Below are positions 1 through 7,716 of a DNA stretch of 64,000 nt, piece after piece. A program made the translations under genes and the position numbers. The stretch is from Sporosarcina luteola. GTDB lineage: Bacteria > Bacillota > Bacilli > Bacillales_A > Planococcaceae. The stretch is from positions 62,001 through 126,000 of the forward strand of contig NZ_JAMBNV010000005.1 of NCBI RefSeq assembly GCF_023715245.1, given 5' to 3'. The first letter of the stretch is position 1, and every line of letters starts with the position of its first letter. The notes under the pieces were generated by a model. The model saw nothing but the letters and a program-made list of their open reading frames with translations, made no database searches and was not told the origin of the DNA.

Positions 1-682
1 TACCCATCTTCTTCTCTTCTGCCCCGACAGAAACGCCTGGGAATTCTCTTTCAACGATGAATGCCGAGAATTTATCGCCATCGACTTTTGCATAAACGAC
101 GAATACGTCTGCGAATCCTGCGTTTGTGATCCATTGCTTTTCACCGTTCAGGACGTAGTGAGTGCCGGCTTCGTTCAATTTTGCAGTTGTTTTTGCACCA
201 AGTGCGTCTGATCCGGAGCCTGGCTCAGTCAATGCGTACGCGGAAATTTTATCGCCGGATACGGAGTTCGGCAAATACTTTTTCTTCTGTTCTTCATTAC
301 CGAAAAGGACGATTGGCAATGTACCGATTCCGACGTGCGCTCCGTGAGTGATGGAGAAGCCGCCCGCTACGGACATTTTTTCAGCGATCAACGCTGATGA
401 GATTTTATCAAGGCCGAGGCCGTCGTATTCTTCAGGTACGTCTGCACCGAGAAGGCCGAGGTCTCCTGCGGATTTCAATAGTTTTACAGAGTGTTCGAAT
501 TCATGTTTTTCTAAGTTTTCCACGACTGGAAGGACTTCGTTTTTCACATAGTCCTCTGTTGTTTTCGCGATCATTTTTTGTTCGTCTGAGAAGTCTTCTG
601 GTGTGAATACGCGTGATGCGTCGATGTCCTCGATGAGGAATGCTCCTCCGCGGATGAAATCCTTTGTTGTTGTTTCAGTCAT
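1..682 (-). CDS. fadE: acyl-CoA dehydrogenase, 5' part (FadE)
   Basis: Flavin-dependent acyl-CoA dehydrogenase that performs the first oxidation of fatty-acyl-CoA in beta-oxidation. Only the first 227 residues are visible; the gene runs off the left edge. The ATG at 682 follows an AGGAGG ribosome site by seven bases. The reading contains the signature AYALTEPGSGSDA of the family's substrate/FAD region and, before it, GLDKISSALIAEKMSV and an ITHGAHVGIGTLPI stretch. It is the third gene of a fadN-fadA-fadE order known from Bacillus subtilis, but lies 388 bp after fadA, a gap filled by repeats. Family certain; exact chain-length specificity cannot be read. Confidence 0.93.
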   Translation of the reverse strand, partial: MTETTTKDFIRGGAFLIEDIDASRVFTPEDFSDEQKMIAKTTEDYVKNEVLPVVENLEKHEFEHSVKLLKSAGDLGLLGADVPEEYDGLGLDKISSALIAEKMSVAGGFSITHGAHVGIGTLPIVLFGNEEQKKKYLPNSVSGDKISAYALTEPGSGSDALGAKTTAKLNEAGTHYVLNGEKQWITNAGFADVFVVYAKVDGDKFSAFIVEREFPGVSVGAEEKKMG

Positions 683-718
683 TATATATTCCTCCTCTTA
701 AATAGTAATTTAAATACG

Positions 719-895
719 GATTTCCGCTACAGGCGGACGCTTTCCGGGGGGCACGGCTTCAGCCGCTTCCCTCGCGCAAGTGCTCGCAACGCTGCGCTTT
801 TGCTCGCAAACGCCGTTCTTCGTAACGGCGTTCGCTCAGTCCAGGGTCTTCAGCTCGTGCTAATCCCCCAGGAGTCGCCGCCTTTCGCTGCAATC
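719..895. repeat. dispersed GC-rich Bacillales intergenic repeat
   Basis: A 177-bp block much richer in GC than its surroundings. Its ends are imperfect inverted repeats (GATTTCCGCTACAGGCGG at the left; the complement of GCCTTTCGCTGCAATC at the right). It contains phrases such as GACGCTTTCCGGGGGG, GGCTTCAGC and GGGTCTTCAGCTCGTGC that I recognise from a repeat scattered through many Bacillus-group genomes. Inside is a perfect 9-bp hairpin (809-817 with 824-832) that looks like an insertion into the usual form. It codes for no protein I can support. Its place inside the fad operon means it would be transcribed. Confidence 0.7.
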
Positions 896-914
896 CTAAG
901 TGTCTATTTTAAAA

Positions 915-1062
915 CGCATAAATTCACTACAAATACGCATAAACGGTCCCAATTACGCATAATTCACCGGAATCACGCATAAATGGTTTCAAAGACGCAT
1001 AAGACGCCGGTAAGCCTCATAAATCTGCGCAGACACGCATAAACGCTTCTAAAAGCTCATAA
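915..1062. repeat. 20-bp-period array, CGCATAA core (array A1)
   Basis: Eight copies of a 7-bp core, CGCATAA (twice CTCATAA), start at 915, 936, 956, 976, 996, 1016, 1036 and 1056. The first step is 21 bp and all others exactly 20 bp. The 13 bp between cores share no sequence. The array ends 8 bp from the stop codon of fadA. On the fadA messenger strand the core reads TTATGCG. The same core and period recur at 6344-6450. Function unknown. Confidence 0.85.
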
Positions 1063-1070
1063 AGCACTTC

Positions 1071-2246
1071 TTATAGCAGTTCAAATACTCCGGCTGCGCC
1101 CATTCCGCCGCCGATGCACATTGTGACGACGCCGAATTGCTTGCCTTGGCGTTTTAGTTCGTTCATCAATCGAAGTGTCAGGACGGACCCTGTTGCGCCG
1201 AGTGGATGGCCTAGGGCGATTGCTCCACCATTGACGTTGACTTTATCCATATCCAGTCCTAAGTGGCGGATGACTTGCAGTGATTGGGATGCGAATGCTT
1301 CATTCAGCTCCCATAGGTCGATGTCCTCGATGGAAAGTCCGGCAAGTTTCAATGCTTTCGGAACAGCTTCAATCGGTCCGATGCCCATCACTTCAGGCGG
1401 CACGCCACCTACGGCGAATGAACGGAATTTCGCGATCGGTTTCAAGCCTTTCCCTTCGGCAATTTCGCGATCCATGACGAGGACGGATGCAGCTCCGTCG
1501 GATGTTTGGGATGCATTTCCGGCAGTGACGGATCCTTTTACGGAGAATGCCGGGCGTAATTTGCCCAACACTTCCATTGAGGTACCCGTACGGACGCCTT
1601 CGTCCATTTCAAAGAGGACCGTCTTTTCCTGGTACTTGCCGTTTCCGTCGACAAAACGTTTCACTACTTCCACAGGAACGATTTCGTCAATAAATTTGCC
1701 AGCTTCAATTGCCGCTGCTGCTTTTTCATGTGAACGGACAGCGAATGCATCTTGGTCTTCGCGGCTTACGCCGTACTTCACTGCGACTTGCTCAGCTGTA
1801 TGGCCCATTCCCATATAATATTGGGGAGCCGTTTCTGCCAATTTGAAGTTCGGTCTGATCGTATTCCCCATCATCGGTACCATGCTCATCGACTCGACGC
1901 CGCCAGCGATGATCGCTTCGGACTGGCCGAGCATGATCCGCTCTGCCGCATATGCGATCGATTGAAGGCCCGAAGAACAGAATCGGTTTACCGTAATTGC
2001 CGGCGTTGTGTCAGGCAATCCTGCGAGCGCCCCAATATTGCGGGCGACGTTCATGCCTTGCTCCGCTTCCGGCATTGCACATCCAATGATCAAGTCATCT
2101 ATTGGTCCATCGTATCCATTTGCACGTTTCAATGTTTCTTTAATTGTCAAAGCTCCCAGATCATCCGGGCGAACAGTTGCTAGACTCCCTCGGCCCGCTT
2201 TTCCGACCGGCGTCCTTGCACCTGCTACAATTACTGCTTCACGCAT
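1071..2246 (-). CDS. fadA: acetyl-CoA C-acyltransferase (thiolase FadA)
   Basis: Thiolase of 391 residues that cleaves 3-ketoacyl-CoA to acetyl-CoA and a shortened acyl-CoA. The N-terminus [19 protein letters not shown], the active-site cysteine motif [12 protein letters not shown], the GGVESMS motif, the NEAFA motif, the [14 protein letters not shown] histidine motif and the C-terminal [10 protein letters not shown] cysteine motif are all present, so the enzyme should be active. The ATG at 2246 has a perfect AAGGAGG site. It follows fadN by 30 bp in the same direction and is surely co-transcribed. Confidence 0.97.
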   Translation of the reverse strand: MREAVIVAGARTPVGKAGRGSLATVRPDDLGALTIKETLKRANGYDGPIDDLIIGCAMPEAEQGMNVARNIGALAGLPDTTPAITVNRFCSSGLQSIAYAAERIMLGQSEAIIAGGVESMSMVPMMGNTIRPNFKLAETAPQYYMGMGHTAEQVAVKYGVSREDQDAFAVRSHEKAAAAIEAGKFIDEIVPVEVVKRFVDGNGKYQEKTVLFEMDEGVRTGTSMEVLGKLRPAFSVKGSVTAGNASQTSDGAASVLVMDREIAEGKGLKPIAKFRSFAVGGVPPEVMGIGPIEAVPKALKLAGLSIEDIDLWELNEAFASQSLQVIRHLGLDMDKVNVNGGAIALGHPLGATGSVLTLRLMNELKRQGKQFGVVTMCIGGGMGAAGVFELL

Positions 2247-2276
2247 TCGACTTCCTCCTTTTGCTATCTATGCAGA

Positions 2277-4661
2277 TCAATTGCGCAGCGGCTTCCCTTT
2301 CAGGAGCATATGCTGCATCCGCTGTTGGGATTTCGGTTCTTGAATGAGACTCAGGAATGCTTCCCGTTCAAGGTCCAACATGTATTGTTCATCGACAAGA
2401 GTTCCATAAGGCACTTTTCCGCCTGATAAAACAAATGCGAGCTTCTTCGCTATTTTCAAGTCATGGTCACTAATAAAGCCTGACAGATGCATGCCTTCCG
2501 CTCCGAGAAGCATCGTTGCATATCCGGAATCTCCTGTGACCGGGATCTTCTCCTTTTTAGGAGGGATATAGCCGGCTTCATACAATGCCAGCGCTGCCTG
2601 CTTCGCGTCATAAATCAAGTGATCCGGATTGACGCTAATGCCGTCCGCGAAATTTAGGAAGTTGTTCTCTTTCGCTTCTTCCGCAGATGTCGATACTTTC
2701 GCCATGGCAATCGTTTCGAACACTTTATTCGCTACGTATTGGTAATCGACGTGCACACCGTTCGGCAATCCTTTCAGATGCTTCGTGTACAAGTTGACGT
2801 TGCCGCCCCCACCAGGGATCAGACCGACGCCGACTTCAACCAAGCCCATATATGTTTCCATCGAAGCTTGGATATGTGCAGCCGGCAAGCAAACTTCCGC
2901 CCCGCCGCCAAGCGTCATTTGGAATGGCGCCGCAACGACCGGCTTCCGGCTATATTTGATTTTCATCATCGCGTTTTGGAAAGCTTTGATGGTGTAATCA
3001 AGTTCAAAAATATTATCATCCTGTGCTTCCATTAAAATCATCGCTAGATTCGCGCCCACACAGAAGTTCTTCCCTTGGTTCCCGATGACGAGGCCTTTGA
3101 AATTCTTCTCCACTTCATCAACCGCGAAATTGATCATCTGGATGATGTCTAGACCGATTGCATTCGATTGGGAATGGAATTCCAATAGGGCGATGCCATC
3201 GCCGAGGTCGATCAGGCTTGCGCCGGAATTCTTTTTGATGACGCCGTGTTTTTTCTTATAAAGCTTCAAGTTGATCGCTTTTTCATTGACAGTTACCGGC
3301 TGATAGCCTTCACCGTCGTAGAAAAAGATTTCACCCTCTTCTTCCTTATAGAAAGATTCGAACCCGTTATCGAGCATTGTTTGAACAAATGCAGGAATTG
3401 CAACATTCTCTTCCTTCATCTTCTCAACCGATTTGGCAACGCCGATCGCATCCCAAATCTCGAAAGGTCCTTGCTGCCAGCCGAAGCCCCATTTCATCGC
3501 ATTGTCGATAGCGACGATATCATCAGCGATTTCCCCATTCAATTCGGCGGAGTAACGGAGTGTCGGTGAAAGGATGCTCCAAAGGATTTCCCCTGTTCGA
3601 TCTTTTGCGTAAACGAGTGTCTTTACTTTATTCGCAAGACCTTTTTGCTGCTTCGCCATCTCAATTGAAGGCGTTTTCAATTTCTTCGTTGGGCCATATT
3701 CGAATGTTTCTGGATCTAATTCAAGGATCTCTTTTCCTTCCTTTAGGTAGAATCCTTGCTTCGACTTCGCGCCTAACCATCCATTGTCGATCATTTTCTT
3801 CATGAATGCCGGAAGTTCGAACACTTTCTGCTCTTCGCCTTCCGTCTTGTCATATGCATTTTTTGCAACGTGCATGAAGGTGTCCAGACCGACTACATCC
3901 AATGTACGGAAAGTGGCCGATTTTGGGCGCCCGATCAACGTGCCCGTCACCGAGTCGACTTCCCCGATTGAATAGCCGCGCTTCTCCATTTCACAAAGTG
4001 TTACAAGCAGGCCGTACGTTCCGATTCTGTTGGCAATGAAGTTCGGCGTGTCTTTCGCTATAACGACACCTTTGCCTAAACGATCCTCTCCGAATTGGAG
4101 CATGAAATTGAGTACGCTTTCATCCGTTTTCGCAGTAGGAATCACTTCAAGCAATTTCAAATAACGTGGCGGGTTGAAGAAGTGTGTGCCAAGGAAATGC
4201 TTTTGGAAATCCTCCGAACGCCCTTCCGCCATCGCTTCAATGCTGATACCCGATGTGTTTGAGGTGATAATTGTACCTGGTTTTCGAACTGCATCTATTT
4301 TTTCATACAAACTTTTTTTAATGTCCAGATTCTCGACGATAACTTCAATGATCCAGTCAACATCATTCAATTTTTCCAAGTCGTCTTCGAAATTTCCGAC
4401 TTCAATAAGTGATAGATTCTGTTTTGCAGCCAATGGCGCCGGCTTCTGCTTCAAAAGTTTCTCCAAAGCTGTCGCCGCAAATTTATTGCGGACTTGCCGA
4501 TCCTCCAATGTAAGGTTCTTTGCTTCTTCTTGCTCTGTCAGCTTAGTTGGAACGATATCCAGCAGAAGGACAGGAATGCCGATATTGGCGAGATGGGCTG
4601 CAATCCCAGATCCCATTACACCTGAACCTAATACTGCTGCTTTCTTGATTTGATATGCCAC
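2277..4661 (-). CDS. fadN: 3-hydroxyacyl-CoA dehydrogenase / enoyl-CoA hydratase (FadN)
   Basis: Bifunctional beta-oxidation protein of 794 residues. The N-terminal Rossmann domain begins KKAAVLGSGVMGSGIAAHLA; two 3-hydroxyacyl-CoA dehydrogenase C-terminal domains follow (FLGTHFFNPPRYLKLLEVIP is the first), then a crotonase domain near residues 490-690 with GKNFCVGANLA and the GLIPGGGGN oxyanion region. I place the start at the GTG at 4661, because GGGAGG precedes it by 9 bases, it matches the length of Bacillus FadN, and the upstream in-frame ATG (4700) lies inside a FadR operator. First gene of the fad operon. Confidence 0.95.
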   Translation of the reverse strand: MAYQIKKAAVLGSGVMGSGIAAHLANIGIPVLLLDIVPTKLTEQEEAKNLTLEDRQVRNKFAATALEKLLKQKPAPLAAKQNLSLIEVGNFEDDLEKLNDVDWIIEVIVENLDIKKSLYEKIDAVRKPGTIITSNTSGISIEAMAEGRSEDFQKHFLGTHFFNPPRYLKLLEVIPTAKTDESVLNFMLQFGEDRLGKGVVIAKDTPNFIANRIGTYGLLVTLCEMEKRGYSIGEVDSVTGTLIGRPKSATFRTLDVVGLDTFMHVAKNAYDKTEGEEQKVFELPAFMKKMIDNGWLGAKSKQGFYLKEGKEILELDPETFEYGPTKKLKTPSIEMAKQQKGLANKVKTLVYAKDRTGEILWSILSPTLRYSAELNGEIADDIVAIDNAMKWGFGWQQGPFEIWDAIGVAKSVEKMKEENVAIPAFVQTMLDNGFESFYKEEEGEIFFYDGEGYQPVTVNEKAINLKLYKKKHGVIKKNSGASLIDLGDGIALLEFHSQSNAIGLDIIQMINFAVDEVEKNFKGLVIGNQGKNFCVGANLAMILMEAQDDNIFELDYTIKAFQNAMMKIKYSRKPVVAAPFQMTLGGGAEVCLPAAHIQASMETYMGLVEVGVGLIPGGGGNVNLYTKHLKGLPNGVHVDYQYVANKVFETIAMAKVSTSAEEAKENNFLNFADGISVNPDHLIYDAKQAALALYEAGYIPPKKEKIPVTGDSGYATMLLGAEGMHLSGFISDHDLKIAKKLAFVLSGGKVPYGTLVDEQYMLDLEREAFLSLIQEPKSQQRMQHMLLKGKPLRN

Positions 4662-4685
4662 GTTGCGAAGCCTCCCTTTTTCTTT

Positions 4686-4703
4686 TGAATGAACACTCAT
4701 TCA
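4686..4703. promoter_or_regulatory. FadR operator
   Basis: An 18-bp palindrome, TGAATGA-ACAC-TCATTCA, 25 bp upstream of the fadN GTG. It matches the Bacillus subtilis FadR box TGAATGANTANTCATTCA at all but one defined position. FadR is a TetR-family repressor released by long-chain acyl-CoA, so the fad operon here is probably induced by fatty acids. No fadR gene is in the window. Confidence 0.85.
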
Positions 4704-4870
4704 TTTTACAGGCAAAAAAAATAGAAACGTTATCTATATCTATCAGTCTATATCATTCTCTTCTTTTTCGCAATATTGAAATGCATGAATTTCCTATTTA
4801 TTGTTATGGGCATTTTATTATCTTCATTCATAAAAAGAAGGTACACTATATATAGTAAAGGAGTGTGTTC

Positions 4871-5191
4871 ATGATGAAATCAATTACAACTGCCGAGGAA
4901 TTCAACAAGGTCATCAACAGCGAAAACAAATCGCTAATCAAATTCCAAGCGGGCTGGTGCCCTGACTGCACACGCATGGATATGTTCATCGATCCAATCG
5001 TCAAAGACTATGATATGTATACATGGTATGACGTGGACCGTGACGTGTTGCCTGAAATCGCTGAGAAATATGAAGTGATGGGAATTCCGAGCTTGCTCAT
5101 ATTCCAAAATGGGGAAAAGAAAGCGCACTTACATAGCGCAAATGCAAAAACTCCGGATCAAGTAACCGATTTTCTTGAAACTGTGAACTGA
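4871..5191 (+). CDS. thioredoxin-like protein (YtpP type)
   Basis: A 106-residue cytoplasmic thioredoxin-fold protein. The redox site reads GWCPDC in place of the thioredoxin WCGPC, and the cis-proline region is present as VMGIPSLLIFQNG. There is no signal peptide. AAAGGAG at 4857-4863 is seven bases before the ATG at 4871; a GTG two codons upstream is too close to it. It resembles Bacillus YtpP, a minor thioredoxin-like protein. Substrate unknown. Monocistronic, with a hairpin terminator after it. Confidence 0.88.
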   Translation: MMKSITTAEEFNKVINSENKSLIKFQAGWCPDCTRMDMFIDPIVKDYDMYTWYDVDRDVLPEIAEKYEVMGIPSLLIFQNGEKKAHLHSANAKTPDQVTDFLETVN

Positions 5192-5215
5192 TTCCAAAAT
5201 CATAGGAATAATGAG

Positions 5216-5262
5216 TAGAGGAGTGGCCGATTTGGCCCACTCCTCTATTATTATGCCTTTTT
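5216..5262 (+). terminator. hairpin terminator after thioredoxin-like gene
   Basis: An 11-bp perfect stem (TAGAGGAGTGG at 5216-5226 with CCACTCCTCTA at 5237-5247) and a 10-base loop, followed by a loose T-rich tract ending in TTTTTT. It lies 25 bp after the stop codon. Confidence 0.7.
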
Positions 5263-5312
5263 TCAGTTGGTATATCGTATAATAAGAGAAAACGCATATG
5301 CTGAGGTGCAAA

Positions 5313-5768
5313 ATGGATTACGAAAAAGAAATAGAAAAATATAAAGAACGAATCACAGTTTTGGAACAAACGATCAAAAAATCATCTGTGCCAATCATTT
5401 CTTCCATTGTCGATGACACAATTCTTGTGCCAATTGTCGGCTATACCGGAACGGAACGATTTGAGCTGATCCGTACACTTGTATTGGAATATCTAGACGA
5501 GAATCGCGGCGTGAATTGTGTCGTTTTCGATTTTACGGCTGCTGATTTGAATGAAAAAGAACTGCATGATTATGACTCGCTCGCGCTTGAACTGCAAATG
5601 CTGAACAATACGTTGAAGCTAATGGATGTCCGTCCGATTTCAGTCGGTTTCAACCCGTTAATTGTTAGAAAGATCATTGCTGCCGGCGTCCAAATGGAAT
5701 TCGAATCGTATATCAATTTCAGAATGGCACTTAAAACCCTTCTGAAAGAGAAAAGAGTTACATTGTAA
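5313..5768 (+). CDS. STAS-domain protein, RsbR-like
   Basis: A 151-residue protein: a short N-terminal coiled coil (residues 1-25, EKEIEKYKERITVLEQTIKK) followed by a STAS domain that starts in the manner of RsbR C-termini (PIISSIVDDTILVPIVG, then TERFELIRTLV). RsbR paralogues sit in the stressosome and gate the general stress sigma factor. The usual phosphorylatable Ser/Thr is not obvious: the core strand reads VVFDFTAADLNEKE, where T is the candidate. The start at 5313 is chosen because GAGGTG is five bases upstream. The next gene is 25 bp downstream and probably co-transcribed. Confidence 0.7.
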   Translation: MDYEKEIEKYKERITVLEQTIKKSSVPIISSIVDDTILVPIVGYTGTERFELIRTLVLEYLDENRGVNCVVFDFTAADLNEKELHDYDSLALELQMLNNTLKLMDVRPISVGFNPLIVRKIIAAGVQMEFESYINFRMALKTLLKEKRVTL

Positions 5769-5793
5769 ATCCTTTTCATGGAGGGATCAGCAA

Positions 5794-6312
5794 ATGAAAC
5801 AGGTGGAAGGTTTTCAAGGAAAGTCACAATACGGCGACGATATCGATAAGCGTTTCCAACCTTCCGCATGTGGTCCGGTCACCGCTTTCACCATCCTCCG
5901 CCATCATTTTCACGATTCGGGCATCCAAGTGAATGATCTCTACCGTATGCTCGGGGGGACTCGGATTGGCCTGTTCAAATGGCGTTTCATCCGGAATCTC
6001 CGCAAACTGTTAGGTTCCCGATGGCGGGTTGAAAAGTGTCGGATTGAAGAAATGAAGGAAGAAATCAATGAAGGACGGCCAGTTGCGGCAAAGTTCGATA
6101 AATGGTTCTCTTTTCATTGGTTCGGCAATTATGCTTTCGATTATCATTGGGTTCCGGTCGTCGGCTACAAGGAATGCGAAGGCGGACTCATTTTACTCGT
6201 CCACGATAATGGAGGGCGGAACCGTGAAAGCCGCATCCGCGAAATCGCCTATGAACCTAACCGGCCCATCCTTTCATTTGTAAAGATCAGAAAAACCACT
6301 GCCGAAAAGTAG
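5794..6312 (+). CDS. C39-like papain-fold peptidase-related protein
   Basis: A 172-residue protein of the peptidase C39_2 type. The candidate catalytic cysteine is in FQPSACGPVTAFTIL (near residue 27) and the candidate histidine in FDYHWVPVVGY (near residue 120), followed by HDNGG. No signal peptide or transmembrane segment is visible, so it would be cytoplasmic. GGAGGG precedes the ATG. It probably shares a transcript with the STAS gene upstream. Substrate unknown; a non-proteolytic role is possible. Confidence 0.65.
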   Translation: MKQVEGFQGKSQYGDDIDKRFQPSACGPVTAFTILRHHFHDSGIQVNDLYRMLGGTRIGLFKWRFIRNLRKLLGSRWRVEKCRIEEMKEEINEGRPVAAKFDKWFSFHWFGNYAFDYHWVPVVGYKECEGGLILLVHDNGGRNRESRIREIAYEPNRPILSFVKIRKTTAEK

Positions 6313-6325
6313 GCAGTGGTTTTTG
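6291..6325 (+). terminator. intrinsic terminator overlapping the C39-like stop codon
   Basis: CCACTGCC (6296-6303) pairs with GGCAGTGG (6312-6319) around an 8-base loop that contains most of the stop codon; five T follow. A compact textbook terminator. Confidence 0.9.
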
Positions 6326-6343
6326 ATTGTTTACATTTAAACG

Positions 6344-6450
6344 CGCATAAATATCTTCAAACACGCATAATTGCTCGCAAAAGTCCATAAACACTTCTAA
6401 AAGCGCATAAACTCCCTCAAAAGCTCATAAAATGGAAATCTCACGCATAA
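6344..6450. repeat. 20-bp-period array, CGCATAA core (array A2)
   Basis: Six cores at exactly 20-bp steps: CGCATAA at 6344, 6364, 6404 and 6444, with variants TCCATAA (6384) and CTCATAA (6424). The 13-bp spacers differ. A degenerate next unit (CGCAAT at 6465) falls in the last codons of the exonuclease gene, so the array runs into that gene's end. It fills the space between two convergent genes. Same core and period as 915-1062. Confidence 0.85.
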
Positions 6451-6461
6451 ACCGCCAACGA

Positions 6462-7352
6462 TTACGCAATCAGCTCCGGAAATAACGAGTTCAACTGTCT
6501 GACAATCATGGAATAGCCCTTTTCCTCCAAGTGTTCTCTCGCTTCAGAGTAATCAGGGAGGCTCAATTGCTCGATCGGGTCATTGAAATCGAGCTCGCAA
6601 TGGATTTGCGCGAGTTGTTTCGATAAGAGCAGCATATCCATATCCGTTTCAATCTTCTTTCTCATGCCTGGAGCTAGTTCTCCAATTGACTCAATGACAC
6701 TTTCAACCGTTCCGTATTCCTTTACGAGTTTCAAAGCGGTTTTCGGGCCGATCCCTTTTACACCCGGATAGCCGTCGCTCGCATCTCCCGTAAACGCCTT
6801 CACTTCCACGAACCGCTCCGGTGCAATCTCGTATTCTTCAACAAAACGGTCTTCCGAATAAATATCGTACACATTATAGCCTTTCTTCATGAAAGCGATG
6901 CGCACACCTGGACGCAGCAGCTGTAAAAGATCCTTGTCTCCTGTGACGATTGTGATATCCGCCTTGCCTTCCCATTCGCAGACGAGCGAGCCTATCAAAT
7001 CGTCGGCTTCCATTCCTGGAATTCCATAATTCTTCCAACCGATCAGCTCGGACACTTCCCGCGTCATATCAAATTGCGGTACGAGTTCTGGCGCTGGTGC
7101 TGGGCGGTTCGCTTTATATCCATCGAAAAGATCATTCCTGAACGTATGCGCCCCCATATCCCAGCAGACCGCCATATGGGTTGGATTGAAAATCGAAGCT
7201 GCAGTCAAAGCATGGCGGGCAAAACCTTGAACGCCATTTGTCGGGACTCCATCATCGTTCGGAAAGAAATGTCCCATTGCGGACGTTGCAAAAAACGATC
7301 TGAATAATAAAGCCATGCCGTCTATAAGCAAAATATGTGGTTTATTCTCCAC
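6462..7352 (-). CDS. ypcP: 5'-3' exonuclease (YpcP / Pol I N-terminal domain type)
   Basis: A 296-residue FEN/PIN-fold nuclease equal to the isolated 5'-3' exonuclease domain of DNA polymerase I; in Bacillus YpcP backs up Pol I in removing RNA primers. Acidic metal-site motifs are seen in order: LLIDGMALLFRSF, FDGYKANRPAP, GMEADDLIG, TGDKDLLQL and the helix-hairpin-helix region FTGDASDGYPGVKGIGPKTA. The start is GTG at 7352 with GAGGAGG eight bases upstream. It stands alone, with array A2 at its 3' side and another array at its 5' side. Confidence 0.92.
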   Translation of the reverse strand: MENKPHILLIDGMALLFRSFFATSAMGHFFPNDDGVPTNGVQGFARHALTAASIFNPTHMAVCWDMGAHTFRNDLFDGYKANRPAPAPELVPQFDMTREVSELIGWKNYGIPGMEADDLIGSLVCEWEGKADITIVTGDKDLLQLLRPGVRIAFMKKGYNVYDIYSEDRFVEEYEIAPERFVEVKAFTGDASDGYPGVKGIGPKTALKLVKEYGTVESVIESIGELAPGMRKKIETDMDMLLLSKQLAQIHCELDFNDPIEQLSLPDYSEAREHLEEKGYSMIVRQLNSLFPELIA

Positions 7353-7456
7353 TAAGTTATCCTCCTCAAATCTTTATCTCGTAAACGTACTTTCTCCAAT
7401 ACTTCAATGATAGCAAACTTTGCCTTGTGTTTGAACAGGTTGAGTCGATTTGAACG

Positions 7457-7625
7457 AATGAGAAGTATTTCCATGAAAAACGAAAACTTCCCGGCAGGAA
7501 CGAGAACTTTATGGGGATTAATGAGAAGTCTTCTGGATTAATCGAGAACTTATCAACTTGGATTGAGAACACTTGCCAATTAGACGAGAACTGCAGCAAG
7601 GGGGCTTCACTTTGAGCGCGAACTG
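7457..7625. repeat. 21-bp-period degenerate array, GAGAACTT core (array B)
   Basis: Cores of the form GAGAACTT or GAGAAGT begin at 7460, 7482, 7502, 7523, 7544, 7565 and 7586, with a weaker one (GCGAAC) at 7618; most steps are 21 bp. Cores are often preceded by ATTAAT or ATT. The array lies in the 364-bp gap between the hutH stop and the exonuclease start. Because the period is 21, one minus frame shows a heptad pattern with FS every seven residues, but that frame has no ribosome site. Confidence 0.7.
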
Positions 7626-7716
7626 ACTTGCTTTGAGCGGCCCTGTACCATTGATCAACAAAAGAGGCTGACTCAGAAAGTCAGTTTTCACCTACCTTCC
7701 GCTCAACCTTCGCTGC

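Noticed and set aside
915..1062. Array considered as a CRISPR.
   Set aside because: The conserved part is 7 bp and the variable part 13 bp, far below CRISPR sizes, and no cas gene is present. The same applies to the other four arrays.
4662..4700. ATG at 4700 as the fadN start.
   Set aside because: It lies in the FadR operator and would place the GGGAGG ribosome site inside the gene; GTG at 4661 fits the family length.
7366..7599. Minus-strand frame with a seven-residue repeating pattern (FS every seventh position).
   Set aside because: The pattern is only the 21-bp DNA repeat read in one frame; the frame starts at TTG without a ribosome site and resembles no protein.
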